Below are positions 52,801 to 61,917 of a stretch of DNA of 64,000 nucleotides, piece by piece. Within the stretch, counting starts at the first letter, position 1. Each line of letters opens with the position of its first letter. The position numbers were made by a program, and so were the translations under genes. Origin of the DNA: Lachnospiraceae bacterium (lineage in GTDB: Bacteria; Bacillota; Clostridia; Lachnospirales; Lachnospiraceae); the NCBI GenBank assembly GCA_029067085.1, contig JAIEFE010000020.1, positions 62,001 through 126,000 of the forward strand, given 5' to 3'. The notes beneath the pieces were generated by a model. The model had not been told where the DNA came from and did no database searches. It worked only from the letters and a program-made list of their open reading frames with translations.

Positions 52801-55800
52801 CACGCTCTATGTAACGCCTTGCCTGATTGGTAAAACCGTCCAACACAGCCGGGTGGGAAGTGACGATATAATCCCTTGTCTGCCAGTCTGCATCGGGTAC
52901 AAGTGTTTTTGCCCATTCCTTGTTATTGGGGGAAAAACGCCCATCATTGGATAAGTGCATGATTGTATTGGCAAGAACATTTTCAACACGTTCCTTTCCA
53001 AACTGCTTTATGACACCCTCTGCGGTATCTCTTGGAAGCGTATAACCGTCAAACTTCTCCGCAATCGCCTTTTCTATCGCTTCTTTGCACTCAATCCTAA
53101 TGCCATGCTCCAGCTTTTCCTGTTCCCTGCGCATGGCTTCCTCTGCCTGCTCTTTTTTGTACTGTGCATAGGCTTCCTTGCCCTCCGGTGTAAGGTATTT
53201 ATCCGCTTTTACAAGCTCCCTGATGCGTTTTTCCACCACGTTCCATTTTAAAAGCACTTTTGCGTATGGACTGCCATAACTACCTTTTTCCAGACGAATA
53301 CCTTTTGCATCATGATCCTCATGCCCGGTATCGCTGCCCACAAGTGCATGGGAACTTCCGCCTGTACCGTATTCATTTTTAAGGAAAGCAATATTTTCTT
53401 TCTTGTCATGCCCTTCCATGAAATACTCATAGATACGGAACTGTCCATGATGAACATTGCTGCCGCCTGTCAGACGGGTATCTATCTCGTCCTGTGTAAT
53501 AAAATCTTCATGCAAGACCTCTACATTGTCCTGTGCCGGATATTCCTTTCTCTCTGCGCTTAAATCTGCAATCTCTGAAAGCAGATGCTCCGGGCTTTTT
53601 ACATACCGCCACCTGATACGCTTTTCTCCTGTTTCAAGCTGCTCTTTCGCTTTGGCAAGCTCCCCTGTGACGGTATCACGCCCTTCCTGTGTGGATAAAA
53701 GCTCACAGAGGTTCGTCATGCTTTCCGGGTGGTTATAATTTTTGATTGGTATGCCCTCCGGCACTTCCCCGATACCGTCCCGGAAGAAATTGAAAAGGTC
53801 ATTTGACACCCGCTGGCGTTCTATTGCATCTACAAGGAACACTTCACTAGCACTCATGTAAGAGCCATTTTCCACCATAGAACGGACAATGTCCTCCACT
53901 TCCTGCCAGCCCATCACTGCAACCGGGTTTTCCTTTGCCGACATACCGTAACCGATACTCATGCCTTTTTCATTAAACCATACGGAAACAGGATTATCGC
54001 CAAAATCAAAGCCTTTTCCGGTAGTCTGGTATTCGTTTTTCAGAAATTCCGCCATTTCCTCCAGTGCTTTCCCCTGTTGGTACTTGGCATAAATGCGGCT
54101 TCTGCTGTTATCCCGCCCGCCGCCTGTACGCAGAATGGCTTCAAGCTGTTCTGTTGGCAGAGAAAAAGCAGCGGGCATGGTGTATTTCTCTCCTGCCTGC
54201 GCTGCTTCTATCGTGCCAATCTGTTCCTCTATGCTTGGGAACAGGCTTAACTGCTGGTATGTTTCTTCCGGCTCCTGCCACTGCGGTATCTGTCCTTCTT
54301 TCAGATATTCGCCTTTCTCCATGTAATAGGAAATCCTGTCCCTGACAATATCCCATAAAATGTTGGCTTCCGCTTTCCGGTTCAGGTAACTTCCACTCCA
54401 GAGTGTCAGACCATTTTCATCTGCCTTATACCCGGCACGTTCCCCTTTGATATAAAACTCTGTATATTCCCCATGCCTGTAACTGTTTTTGATATACTCC
54501 GTCTGTTTGTCCTTATCCGGCTCAAAAAGCATCACTCCGGCAATGTCAGCGCATTTATGCTCCATAAATTCATCAAACTGCAAAATACCTTTTTCTACTT
54601 CTGCCCAATTCCTGTTGATGATTTCCTCTCCAGATAAAGAAAAACCGGATAATGTGTTTTCTTCATTATCCGGCTTCTGCAATTCCCTATTTTCAGTTGT
54701 TTCTTCCTCATTTACAGGCTGTATACCAGTTCCGTCAGAACGATCTCTTCCGCCGCCTGCCTGATGCTGTTCATCTTCTGCACCCATAGCATCTGATTCT
54801 CTGCTTTGAGTTTCTCCGTCACGCCCTCCTGCTTTACCATCTGCCCGGTCAGAAGCTCCATTCTCTGCTCTGCCTGTTCCTGAATGGTCAGAAGATGTTC
54901 TTTCAGTTTCCCTTTCAGGAGAAGTCCTGTGTAAACTCCCTTCTTGTGTTCCTGTAAGTAATTCTTCCTCATCAGCCCGTACTTGGTCAGTGTCCCCTCC
55001 GGCTGCTCGTCCATCTGTAACATCGGGATCATGTAATCCCCGTTCTTTTCGTATGTCAAATTCATTGTTATTGCTCCTTTCCCCGGCGTTTTCGGTCTGT
55101 TCGATAGATTGTCCGTCCTGTATTTCACTTTCACGCTTTAAAGCATTATAGCGTGTGTCAGAGGTATTTGCAAGTCCTTTCTCGCCTAAATTTTTCGTTT
55201 CCGCATTTCTTACATTCTCCCTGTCATATGCCCCGATTGCCTTCCCGATTTCCATAAGGACAGGCTTGGATAAATCGGATACGCTGTTTCCGATATGTGA
55301 CAGTGTTTCCACTGTGTTAAACTCATGGATATATGGGAACTCGATTTCTTCGGACAATTCCTTTTCGTCCATGCCGCACCGTTTCAAAACAGTATAAGCG
55401 ATACTGTCTGCCAGCGTTTCCCGGATACGCACACCAATATTCAGCTCATCAAGTTCCTCCAAGAAACTTCCCTCTTTCAGATATTCCATATCTGAAGCAA
55501 GCTCTTTATAACAGTCCTCCGCTATGCGTGACGCAATCTCCCTGATCCTGTCCACAAACCCGGTTTCTTTATTGGTATCCCCGTAAATCTGCTCCAGACG
55601 GTCAATCACAGTTTCCTGATGTTCTTCTTTCATTTCCCAAAGCTGCGGAAAGCGCCCGATCCGTCTTGCCTTATGTACGTCCGATATGTCAAAGACATAC
55701 CGCAGTCCGGTATAAGGACTCCCTTCTTCATCAATCAGTGCGATTCCTTTCGCGCCCTTGTTTACCCAGCAGTGCATTTTTTCATTCCATATCTCTATGG

Positions 55801-55972
55801 AAGCACAGGCTGTCGCATCCGGTCTTTGGGCATAGATGAGAAGCTGGTCTTTGAATGGGTATTTATAAAGCCCTGATGCTGTGTTCAGGTACTTTTTCCA
55901 GCTTTCGTCATTTCTCGCCACTCTCCTTGCTGTTTCCTCGGAAAGTGCGGAAATTAAGTCATATTTTCTCAT
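46808..55972 (-). CDS. giant DNA methylase-helicase (SNF2-type), DarB-like polyvalent protein
   Basis: The 3054-residue protein has an ArdC/LtrC-like start ([20 protein letters not shown], about 37-56), a long region rich in acidic low-complexity linkers, a methylase motif [14 protein letters not shown] (about 1505) with motif IV NVPFG near 1574 instead of NPPF/Y, and a DEAD/SNF2 helicase: HCVGAGKT (about 2177), VDESHN (about 2341) and EGRILRQG (about 2674). The tail is [19 protein letters not shown]. Such proteins protect incoming DNA from restriction, like phage P1 DarB. The start has GGAGG upstream. The gene alone takes one seventh of the window. Confidence 0.85.
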   Translation of the reverse strand: MRKYDLISALSEETARRVARNDESWKKYLNTASGLYKYPFKDQLLIYAQRPDATACASIEIWNEKMHCWVNKGAKGIALIDEEGSPYTGLRYVFDISDVHKARRIGRFPQLWEMKEEHQETVIDRLEQIYGDTNKETGFVDRIREIASRIAEDCYKELASDMEYLKEGSFLEELDELNIGVRIRETLADSIAYTVLKRCGMDEKELSEEIEFPYIHEFNTVETLSHIGNSVSDLSKPVLMEIGKAIGAYDRENVRNAETKNLGEKGLANTSDTRYNALKRESEIQDGQSIEQTENAGERSNNNEFDIRKERGLHDPDVTDGRAAGGDTDQVRADEEELLTGTQEGSLHRTSPERETERTSSDHSGTGRAENGASDRADGKAGGRDGETQSRESDAMGAEDEQHQAGGGRDRSDGTGIQPVNEEETTENRELQKPDNEENTLSGFSLSGEEIINRNWAEVEKGILQFDEFMEHKCADIAGVMLFEPDKDKQTEYIKNSYRHGEYTEFYIKGERAGYKADENGLTLWSGSYLNRKAEANILWDIVRDRISYYMEKGEYLKEGQIPQWQEPEETYQQLSLFPSIEEQIGTIEAAQAGEKYTMPAAFSLPTEQLEAILRTGGGRDNSRSRIYAKYQQGKALEEMAEFLKNEYQTTGKGFDFGDNPVSVWFNEKGMSIGYGMSAKENPVAVMGWQEVEDIVRSMVENGSYMSASEVFLVDAIERQRVSNDLFNFFRDGIGEVPEGIPIKNYNHPESMTNLCELLSTQEGRDTVTGELAKAKEQLETGEKRIRWRYVKSPEHLLSEIADLSAERKEYPAQDNVEVLHEDFITQDEIDTRLTGGSNVHHGQFRIYEYFMEGHDKKENIAFLKNEYGTGGSSHALVGSDTGHEDHDAKGIRLEKGSYGSPYAKVLLKWNVVEKRIRELVKADKYLTPEGKEAYAQYKKEQAEEAMRREQEKLEHGIRIECKEAIEKAIAEKFDGYTLPRDTAEGVIKQFGKERVENVLANTIMHLSNDGRFSPNNKEWAKTLVPDADWQTRDYIVTSHPAVLDGFTNQARRYIERDREPDKADIPEPEKETSGQNVQKSEPENNISGSDRALMERLAEMSVVVKICGALSMQDVVGWNEDTGEVAIQTDERRLEGKAVYDALFLEATDYVLMQSISGNTEKAVEMDRLLKEAQSYAARYDEPEQQREENAVEEVSKEEPKEEQQAEHFPETESENLTEEPEQEITGRFTVTETSDAFTEPFAVWDNEKQDYYVAGDGIVPTFATQEEASAYADRINEISGEKKADTEKTDQTETEDTSKEENIADTEDDFPDIDTNAVRERLAKAGIVDGQLVDENALENDPFIQQVMRDVEMLTGETDIEPEKASEKETEKVSGKEPEIDKSGAVNYRITFNEAETTGKGFAPKEKFRQNVEAIRTLEKIEGEHRIATPEEQEVLAKYVGWGGLADAFDETKANWANEYQELKSLLSLEEYASARESTLNAHYTSPVIIQAIYDAVGKMGFTKGNVLDPAAGIGNFYGCLPEEMQGSRLYGAELDGLTGRIAKQLYPHADIKITGFENTSYPNDFFDVAVGNVPFGQYKVADKAYDKHNFLIHDYFFAKTLDKVRPGGVVAFVTSKGTMDKKSPEVRKYLAQRAELLGAVRLPNTAFKENAGTEVTSDILFLKKRDRVMDIEPDWVHLTEKDGIVMNQYFADHPEMVLGKMEMVSGAHGMESACLPDNSLPLSAQLKNALSHVEGSIEQADFNEIDDESARENIPADPDVKNYSYTVVDEKVYYRENSIMKPVDVSEKAEQRIKGMVAIRDCTQELIDFQLSEYPEGMIKNKQTELNQLYDDFSKKFGLISSQTNKRAFNQDSSYCLLCSLEKLDDEGNFIGKADMFSKRTIKKQEVVTSVDTASEALAVSLGEKAGVDLPYMSQLANKSEEEITKELAGVIFQNPVTEKWETADEYLSGNVREKLAVAKVFAENRPEFAINVTSLEGIQPKELDASEIEVRIGATWIDTKYIEDFMRETFETPEYLFDRNLMGVQYSDVTGQWNVKGKNADRGNSLVGMTYGTSRANAYKILEDSLNLRDTRIFDVITEDGKEKRVLNKKETMLASQKQEAIREAFKDWVFREPERRQALCAKYNELFNSSRPREYDGSHLKFPGMTPDIELRPHQLNAVAHQLYGDNTLLAHCVGAGKTFEMIAAAMENKRLGLCQKSLFVVPNHLTEQWASDFLRLYPGANILAATKKDFEPANRKKFCSRIATGDYDAVIIGHSQFEKIPLSTERQAAMIERQIAEIEMAIEATKAEKGERYTIKQMEKTKKSLNARLSRLNDASRKDNVVTFEQLGVDRLFVDESHNYKNLFLYTKMRNVAGIAQTEAQKSSDMFAKCQYMDELTGGKGITFATGTPISNSMTELYTNMRYLQYNTLQRLGLGHFDSWAASFGETQTAIELAPEGTGYRAKTRFAKFFNLPELIALFKESADIQTPDMLKLPVPEADYENIVLKPSEHQKEMVQSLAERAEAVRDRKVDATVDNMLKITNDGRKLALDQRLINDMLPDEENSKATTCVEKAFEIWEQTKEQKSAQLIFCDLSTPKGDGTFNVYEDIRDKLMAKGVPEQEIAFIHDANTETRKAELFAKVRSGQVRFLLGSTAKMGAGTNVQDRLIALHHLDVPWRPSDIEQQEGRILRQGNLNPKVKIFRYVTEGTFDSYSWQLIENKQKFIGQIMTSKSPVRSCEDIDEAALTYAEVKALATGNPYIKEKMDLDIQVSKLKLLKANHTSQKYRLEDNIVKNYPAQIATMKERLEGYRADIQTYQQYKFADKDTFSIKIGNRVYTDKKEAGTALIDMCRSAKQPNMAVTIGEYQGFKMSVSFDSFFSKFTVNLKGSISHEVEIGTDPLGNLQRLSNALEGMTAKMEAVAQKLENVEHQLETAKVEVTKPFAQEAELAEKLERLTELNALLNMDEKGSDGIDMDDEPETDSGEQQEIDIEEMQDGVEAVADEPCKPTFSRAVSEKVAEHGKERMLADSPRGRVSVKEKLAEMRDRAYGQKSPEKPEQQKGRGKEETL

Positions 55973-56011
55973 GGTAAACCTCCGTTTCTTAGTTTTTCGT
56001 AATTTTAGGCA

Positions 56012-56053
56012 ATAAAAAAGGTGGCTATGGTTCGTTCATAATCCATAGCCACC
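56012..56053 (-). terminator. strong terminator upstream of the giant gene
   Basis: Perfect 11-base stem GGTGGCTATGG/CCATAGCCACC with a 12-base loop and a TTTTTT run on the minus strand. It lies between the DUF3841-like gene and the 3054-residue gene, so the latter needs its own promoter or anti-termination. Confidence 0.8.
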
Positions 56054-56115
56054 AGTGACGATAAACTTTATTCAATTTTTATCTGCTCCTTTCCCATTTT
56101 ATTTATATAAGAAAA

Positions 56116-56139
56116 GCACCTAAGATTTCTCCTAAGTGC
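56116..56139 (-). terminator. terminator of the DUF3841-like gene
   Basis: Ten-base imperfect stem GCACTTAGGA/TCTTAGGTGC with a 4-base loop, then TTTTC on the minus strand, about 34 bases after the gene's stop. Confidence 0.65.
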
Positions 56140-56172
56140 ATTAACAAATAAGTCATTATCAATATAAATGCT

Positions 56173-56832
56173 CTATTTCATATTTACATGTTGATATAAT
56201 TTCTTCGCTTCTTTACCCAAAGAATATTGTATTTCATTCTCAAAATCAAATGTTTCATGTACCCCAACAATATAATCTTTGGATATTTTATGAATATGTG
56301 CCTGCGTTATTCTATTTAGCATAGATTCTCCCAAAAAATCCTTCTCATCATTTGTCCACCCTTTTGATTGAGCAATTTCTAAATCTGCTTTAAAATCTTG
56401 AAACTCTATACTCTTTAGTTCCTGTTTTACATACAATTGAAACTCTATATCTTTTATACTTCTCATGCTTAATATTATGAAATCTTGAAAATAAATTGGA
56501 ATTACATCAATTTTATCAGGAATCTCTAACTCTAAAATCGCATAATTTTCACCCGCATAAGAAACTGAATCCCAAAAAGTTGTATTTTTCGTAAAGTATT
56601 CTCTATATTGTTCTATACTTTCAACAGAAACATCTTCAAGTTGTGTAATGCCAAAAATCAACCCTTCACACTCAACATGGTTCCTATGTTGATATTCCTT
56701 CAATATTTCATCATATCCCCCTTTCATATCCTTACTGCCTAAACCATCTGATAAATTAAAATCAGGATTATAAACATTGTCATCAAGAATATACTTAATA
56801 ACTTTTTCTGTTTGAGTTGTCCAAAATTTCAT
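56173..56832 (-). CDS. DUF3841-like hypothetical protein
   Basis: The 219-residue protein begins MKFWTTQTEKVIKYILDDNV; such a start followed by a mixed region and YFQDFIILSMRSIKDIEFQL recalls DUF3841 proteins (often MKLWTIQ...), a family I cannot place functionally. The gene is more AT-rich than the transfer genes on either side. It is framed by terminators on the left and a weakly structured AT-rich gap on the right. This looks like a later insertion into the transfer block. Confidence 0.45.
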   Translation of the reverse strand: MKFWTTQTEKVIKYILDDNVYNPDFNLSDGLGSKDMKGGYDEILKEYQHRNHVECEGLIFGITQLEDVSVESIEQYREYFTKNTTFWDSVSYAGENYAILELEIPDKIDVIPIYFQDFIILSMRSIKDIEFQLYVKQELKSIEFQDFKADLEIAQSKGWTNDEKDFLGESMLNRITQAHIHKISKDYIVGVHETFDFENEIQYSLGKEAKKLYQHVNMK

Positions 56833-57058
56833 ATAATCTACCTTTCTAATGAAAATCTACAAATTCGGTAATTGTGATTATAGCATTTGAACAACTCGTT
56901 TTCAATTGGGTGTAGATAAAAAATATTATTATAGATTATGATAATATTGCAATTCACAATTTACAACACAACATATATATTTACAAATCTTTTATTCCAC
57001 ACCCCATACATTAAAATTTTTGCAAAAACTATTATTTACTATAATTCCTTATTACCAT

Positions 57059-57394
57059 CTACTCATAAAAACCATGTTCCTCAATGCCTTTTTCTAAAAT
57101 GGTATGTATCAGTTCCTCCAGTTCCACTCCATTGATTTCGCTGACAACAATCAGCTTTGCAAGGGTATCTTTCTGTATGGATACCGAATAAAGCTCCTCA
57201 TCAGCACGAAGCTCATGCACACAGATACCAAGTCCGTCCGCAATCTTGCACACCACGCCAAGCTCTGGTTCTCTGATCCCCGCCAAAATGTCCATGATTG
57301 TCCTCTCCGGTACTCCTGCCATTCTGGAAAGCTCCATAATGCTGATTTCTTCCTCTTTCATCATATTTAATAACTTATCGCCTGTTGTAAGCAT
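57059..57394 (-). CDS. XRE-type regulator of the inserted module
   Basis: The 111-residue protein starts at the ATG at 57392-57394 (MLTTGDKLLNMMKEEEISIM), with GGAGG 8-9 bases upstream. A helix-turn-helix follows at about residues 16-60 (SIMELSRMAGVPERTIMDIL). The C-terminal part (LIVVSEINGVELEELIHTIL) is helical and may dimerise. It may regulate itself or the DUF3841-like gene, separated from it by a 225-base AT-rich gap with no other gene. A terminator-like hairpin lies in its leader. Confidence 0.65.
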   Translation of the reverse strand: MLTTGDKLLNMMKEEEISIMELSRMAGVPERTIMDILAGIREPELGVVCKIADGLGICVHELRADEELYSVSIQKDTLAKLIVVSEINGVELEELIHTILEKGIEEHGFYE

Positions 57395-57410
57395 ATTCTT
57401 TTCCCTCCAA

Positions 57411-57447
57411 AAAAATAAGAGCATATAGGCTATTTTCTATATGCTCT
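57411..57447 (-). terminator. terminator in front of the XRE gene
   Basis: Perfect 11-base stem AGAGCATATAG/CTATATGCTCT on the minus strand with an 8-base loop and TTATTTTTTT after it. It closes the 101-residue gene's transcript, or works as an attenuator for the XRE gene. Confidence 0.7.
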
Positions 57448-57538
57448 AACGCTGGTTAACTATTTTATTGTGATTGCAGTAATTATTGACTGATAAATTA
57501 AAATCTGTATAGGTTATCAAAACAATTTATGCTATTGA

Positions 57539-57844
57539 CTATAAATAATCTTCAATAATCTCTGTTAATTCGTCAATATAATTTTTTACCTCATGTTCCG
57601 CATCATTCTCATCGGGATATGTAAAAATAGCATCATACTTACATAAAAACTCATCATATTGCGTTTCACTACTTTGCAATCCCTTTGCATGAATGTAAGA
57701 TACAACCATAACTGCTGCATCCATAGGACGAGATTCAAAGTTGTCAGCATCAGCTAACCCAGAAACTCCAGCTCGGTCACACTTAAACAATCTGCGAACT
57801 TGATGCTCTAATTCTATCGCATCATTATGATTTATTCTGTACAT
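57539..57844 (-). CDS. hypothetical protein, 101 residues
   Basis: A small acidic helical protein (MYRINHNDAIELEHQVRRLF to VKNYIDELTEIIEDYL) with a good GGAGGA site 8 bases before the ATG. No domain is recognised. It is AT-rich and sits between the topoisomerase gene and the XRE gene in the inserted module. It could be an antitoxin- or immunity-like partner, but there is no direct support. Confidence 0.5.
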   Translation of the reverse strand: MYRINHNDAIELEHQVRRLFKCDRAGVSGLADADNFESRPMDAAVMVVSYIHAKGLQSSETQYDEFLCKYDAIFTYPDENDAEHEVKNYIDELTEIIEDYL

Positions 57845-57935
57845 AGTTTTTCCTCCTCAAATACAGTATTGTCTTAAATGACAACTTTCAATTTACATCG
57901 TTCATATAATACCACAATCACAATAATATTTCTAT

Positions 57936-60071
57936 CTATTTCTTTTTCCCTGAAAATTTATTTTTAGAAAACTCCATGACAATTTTAAACTGTACCCCGC
58001 TTTTTTCTTCCCCGTCCTTGGTGTAATGGTATTCTTCCGTCCCACTCGGAATGATATAGGCATCGTAAGTCTTGTTTGCCTTGTTTTTTAACCCTTTTAA
58101 CAGGATTTTCTTTCCGGCAAGCATATCTTTTACCTGTGCATCGGTAAGCACAGCGCCCATAACCCGGCTTACATTCATGCCGCATTTATTTTTGCAGTAC
58201 GCACCGAATTTTCCCTTTACCACCTGACCGCCGCAGTTCGGACACGTTCCAAGCGTTTCCTGTTCCTGTGCAAACATCTTTTTCTGTTCGTCACTGACTT
58301 CATGGTAGGTATGGATAAGCTCTGACACCATATTTTCAATGTCTGCCATGAAGTCCTCCATCACAAGCTCCCCTTTTGCTACCAGCGTCAGGGCATTTTC
58401 CCAATCAGCGGTAAGTTTCGGGGACTTTACCACATCGGGAAGCACCGTTATCAGCTTCAGCCCGTCCTCCGTCGGTATCAATCTGCAAACTGAACTCCGT
58501 TCAGTTTTCTCACGCTTCACGAAACCGTCTTTGACTAACTTCTCAATAATGTCTGCCCTTGTTGCGGGAGTACCCAAGCCTTTTCTCTCCACATCATCGC
58601 CCATATCCTCTGCCCCGGCACGTTCCATTGCTGATAATAATAAATCTTCTGTAAAGTGCTTCGGCGGTGTTGTGAAATGTTCGCTGATCTTCGTCTGCAC
58701 TCCTTCAAAGGTCTGCCCTTCTGATAGCTCCGGCAGCTTCTTTTCCCCGTTTTCATCTTCCTTATTCCCGGCAATCTTAAAGGAACGCTTAAAAACATCT
58801 TCAAAGACCTTCCACCCGTTATGCGTGACAGCCTTTCCGGAAACCGAAAAGGTATGACCGTTGCAGGAAAACTCCGCTTTGACTGTTTCATACAAATGCT
58901 TCTCCCCTGTTGCGCACAAAAGGCGGTTCGCTATCAGGGATAAGATTCTGCGCTCCGTTTCCGGAAGCGCCGCAAGGTCAGCCTTTGCAATCTCCATTGT
59001 GGGAATGATCGCATGGTGGTCTGTCACTTTTTTACTGTCCAGCACCCTTTTTATATCCGGATTGAACATCATGTTTTCCTCAAACATAAGGGAAGTGAAA
59101 ACCGCTTCTATCACATTCTTTACGGTCTGCCCCATATCGTCAGATAAAAACTGGCTGTCCGTTCTTGGATAAGTAGCCAGCTTTTTCTCATAAAGGCTCT
59201 GCGTGTACTCTAAGGTCTGTTTTGCGGTAAAACCAAATAAACGGTTCGCATCACGCTGGAGTGTGGTAAGGTCATAGAGCTTCGGCGGCATGGCTGTTTT
59301 TTCTTCCTTTAAAACAGATGTGACAAGAGCCTGCCCATTCCGGCAAGCTCCCGCAACTTCATCTGCTTTATTTTTATCATCAATGCGCCCAGTGGCGGCA
59401 TCAATCCCATCCATCAGGATATGTGCCATGTAATATTTTTCCTTTTGGAAATTCATGATCTTTGTTTCCCTGTCCACAAGCATTGCAAGTGTCGGTGTCT
59501 GCACCCTGCCTACTTTTAAGACTTTTCCGCCATACAGCACCGTAAACAGCCTTGTACCGTTGATGCCCACAAGCCAGTCCGCTTCCTGTCTGCACAGTGC
59601 GGAATGATACAAGTTATCATAATTGCTCCCCGGCTGCAAATTTTCAAAGCCTTCACGAATGGCGCTTTCCTCCATTGAGGAAATCCATAAGCGTCTGATC
59701 GGCTTGTCACACCCCGCCATCTCATACACAAGGCGGAAGATAAGCTCTCCCTCACGCCCTGCGTCCGTTGCACAGATTGTAGCCGACACATCTTCCCTGT
59801 GCATCAACTGGTAAAGCACATCATACTGCGCTTTGGTGTCTGCCTTGACCTCATACTGCCAGTTCTCCGGTTTTATGGGAAGGCTCTCATAAGTCCATTT
59901 CTTCCACTGTTCCCCGTAACTTTCCGGCTGTGCAAGCTCCACCAGATGCCCCACGCACCAGCTCACAAGATAACCGTTTCCCTCCATGTATCCGTCTTTA
60001 CTTTCCACTGCGCCGATTACTTCTGCGATGCTCCTTGCAACGCTCGGTTTTTCTGCTATCACTAACTGCAT
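57936..60071 (-). CDS. topB: DNA topoisomerase III (TopB-like)
   Basis: The 711-residue protein has a TOPRIM start MQLVIAEKPSVARSIAEVIG with CATDAGREGELIFR, the catalytic tyrosine motif KLATYPRTDSQFLS (about residue 300-313), the conserved HHAIIPT motif, and a C-terminal zinc finger CPNCGGQVVKGKFGAYCKNK. Type IA topoisomerases on conjugative elements relieve strand tangling during transfer or maturation. The ATG follows the CD1107-like gene's stop without a gap (TAA-ATG), so translation is coupled. Confidence 0.9.
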   Translation of the reverse strand: MQLVIAEKPSVARSIAEVIGAVESKDGYMEGNGYLVSWCVGHLVELAQPESYGEQWKKWTYESLPIKPENWQYEVKADTKAQYDVLYQLMHREDVSATICATDAGREGELIFRLVYEMAGCDKPIRRLWISSMEESAIREGFENLQPGSNYDNLYHSALCRQEADWLVGINGTRLFTVLYGGKVLKVGRVQTPTLAMLVDRETKIMNFQKEKYYMAHILMDGIDAATGRIDDKNKADEVAGACRNGQALVTSVLKEEKTAMPPKLYDLTTLQRDANRLFGFTAKQTLEYTQSLYEKKLATYPRTDSQFLSDDMGQTVKNVIEAVFTSLMFEENMMFNPDIKRVLDSKKVTDHHAIIPTMEIAKADLAALPETERRILSLIANRLLCATGEKHLYETVKAEFSCNGHTFSVSGKAVTHNGWKVFEDVFKRSFKIAGNKEDENGEKKLPELSEGQTFEGVQTKISEHFTTPPKHFTEDLLLSAMERAGAEDMGDDVERKGLGTPATRADIIEKLVKDGFVKREKTERSSVCRLIPTEDGLKLITVLPDVVKSPKLTADWENALTLVAKGELVMEDFMADIENMVSELIHTYHEVSDEQKKMFAQEQETLGTCPNCGGQVVKGKFGAYCKNKCGMNVSRVMGAVLTDAQVKDMLAGKKILLKGLKNKANKTYDAYIIPSGTEEYHYTKDGEEKSGVQFKIVMEFSKNKFSGKKK

Positions 60072-61670
60072 TTATTCGTCCTCCCCGTCTTTACTGTCAA
60101 AGAAATCGTCCTCTTTGTCCTCGTTTTCTTCCTCATCATCGTCGTATTCTTCTTCCTCGTCCTCCTCATCATCGTCCTCGTCAAGAAATTCCTCTTTCTT
60201 TCCTTTGACTACCTTGAAATAATAACCTCCGCCAATGGCTGCTACCGCTGCAATACCAAGAATGATATAAGTCGCTGCCGGGTTTTCCTTTACCGGCTCC
60301 GGTTCAGGTTCTTCCACAGCTTCCCCGTTTCCTTCCTCCGTCGCTTCTTCCGTTGGTTCTTCTTCCTTTTCCTGTTCCCCGTTATTATTAGGCAGTGCGC
60401 CCTCCGTCACAGGGATTGCAGACTCCAGCGCAGCGGAATTTTTTGGTAATGTTTCGCTGTTGTCCGTTGTCACATTCAGAAGGTCATTTTCCGTAACTTC
60501 CGTCAGGAAATAAACCACTTCATCGTCCCCGTCCCGGTCAATTACAAGATAGAACACTTTTTCCGAAGCGGTCTGGATTGTATAAAACTCTTTCCCCTTC
60601 TCACTCTTTTCATTGTTACCGGAATTTTCCTCTTTCTCCGATGCCGCCGCTTCCGCCATTGCCTGTTTTTTCTGTTCTGCCGGGCTTAATTCAGATACGG
60701 TGTTACCGTCACTGTCCGTTTTGGTATGCTCCGTAACCTGTGCGGTGGCAGAAGAAGGCTTGGTTGCCTGTGCGTTGACCGGGAGCTGCTCTGCCGGGTT
60801 CTTTTCGCTGCTGTCCTCTGCTTCCGGATCGGTGTAATAAGGGTTGGCGGTTTTATAAACCTCCGACATATTCCCGGCATTGTCCATAGCGGAAATGGTA
60901 AAATACTGATACCCCGCATCAAACTGTTGCAGGCGGATATTCAGGACACCGTTTGTAAGGTCTGTAAACTCATACCCGTTCACATAGACCGCCTTGATGC
61001 CGGAATCAGTATCATGCGCCTGTACGCTTAACAGTCCGTCACTGACCGCAGCATTCAGCGTAGGCTTCGTGAAATCAAAACATTTAATGTAGCGGTTTTT
61101 CTCATAGGTCTTGCCCTTCTGGTCTGTCACAAGCACATAAACGGTTGTGTTTTCTGAAATCTCCACATACATGTCCTCTGTGATGTCCGTCCAGCTCCCG
61201 TTCTGTGCAATCTTCGCCTGTACGGTCTTTATGGTGAAATTGCCGGAATGTGCCACATCTTCTACGGAAATATGTACTTTTGTGGTATCATTGTGCCACC
61301 CTGTCGGTGTGCTGATTGTGATTTTTACATTTGGGTTCACATATTCACATAGGGTGTAATCCTCTTTACATACTTCGCAATCCCTATCAAGAGAATACTG
61401 TGCGCATTTTTCCCCACAGGTACATTCCGGCTTTGGAATGTCATTCCCCGATACCGTTTCGCTCTCTGTTCCGCCCTCGTCTGCGGATTCTGTTTCCCCG
61501 GCATTCTCCGGTGCTGTTTCCATTTCTGTGCTTTCCTTTGTGCCTGTATCCTCTGCATGGACATCTACCGTATTCCCGCTGTTTGCCATGAATGCCCCTA
61601 TGGGCATAATAAACAGTACCGCCGATAAAAGCAGCGATACCAGTGCCTTAACTGATAACTTTTTCTTCAT
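60072..61670 (-). CDS. CD1107-family (DUF4366-like) surface protein
   Basis: The 532-residue protein has a signal peptide (MKKKLSVKALVSLLLSAVLF), a Cys-rich segment ECTCGEKCAQYSLDRDCEVC (about 84-103), beta-rich Ig-like repeats (about 105-280), a DUF4366-like region FYTIQTASEKVFYLVIDRDG, one C-terminal transmembrane span (ATYIILGIAAVAAIGGGYYF) and a 45-residue, almost entirely Asp/Glu cytoplasmic tail. It is a membrane-anchored component of the Tn1549-type transfer machinery. The start has AAGGAG upstream and overlaps the DUF4315-like gene by 23 bases. Confidence 0.8.
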   Translation of the reverse strand: MKKKLSVKALVSLLLSAVLFIMPIGAFMANSGNTVDVHAEDTGTKESTEMETAPENAGETESADEGGTESETVSGNDIPKPECTCGEKCAQYSLDRDCEVCKEDYTLCEYVNPNVKITISTPTGWHNDTTKVHISVEDVAHSGNFTIKTVQAKIAQNGSWTDITEDMYVEISENTTVYVLVTDQKGKTYEKNRYIKCFDFTKPTLNAAVSDGLLSVQAHDTDSGIKAVYVNGYEFTDLTNGVLNIRLQQFDAGYQYFTISAMDNAGNMSEVYKTANPYYTDPEAEDSSEKNPAEQLPVNAQATKPSSATAQVTEHTKTDSDGNTVSELSPAEQKKQAMAEAAASEKEENSGNNEKSEKGKEFYTIQTASEKVFYLVIDRDGDDEVVYFLTEVTENDLLNVTTDNSETLPKNSAALESAIPVTEGALPNNNGEQEKEEEPTEEATEEGNGEAVEEPEPEPVKENPAATYIILGIAAVAAIGGGYYFKVVKGKKEEFLDEDDDEEDEEEEYDDDEEENEDKEDDFFDSKDGEDE

Positions 61671-61908
61671 TTCCCGTCATCTCCTTTTTCTTTTCTTTTT
61701 CTGCCAATAACTGCAAAATCTCGTCCTCACTCAATTTGATAAGTAATTGCAGCTTCTCGGACGAGATTTTATTCTTTTCGATAATATCCATTTTTTCGGC
61801 TCTTTCCGCCATGCGCTTCTGTTCTTCCAAGTCTTTCTGCTTTGCCTGTAATGTTTCAAGCTGCGCCCGCACTTTGGAAAGCTCCTTTTCAATGCGTTCC
61901 TTTGTCAT
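61648..61908 (-). CDS. DUF4315-family coiled-coil protein
   Basis: The 86-residue protein is a single long charged helix (MTKERIEKELSKVRAQLETL) followed by KLQLLIKLSEDEILQLLAEK, matching the DUF4315 family of Firmicute ICEs. It is encoded between the cell-wall hydrolase and the CD1107-like protein, with AGGAGG overlapping the former's end. It is probably a small structural or regulatory part of the mating apparatus. Confidence 0.75.
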   Translation of the reverse strand: MTKERIEKELSKVRAQLETLQAKQKDLEEQKRMAERAEKMDIIEKNKISSEKLQLLIKLSEDEILQLLAEKEKKKEMTGNEEKVIS

Positions 61909-61917
61909 AAATCCCTC

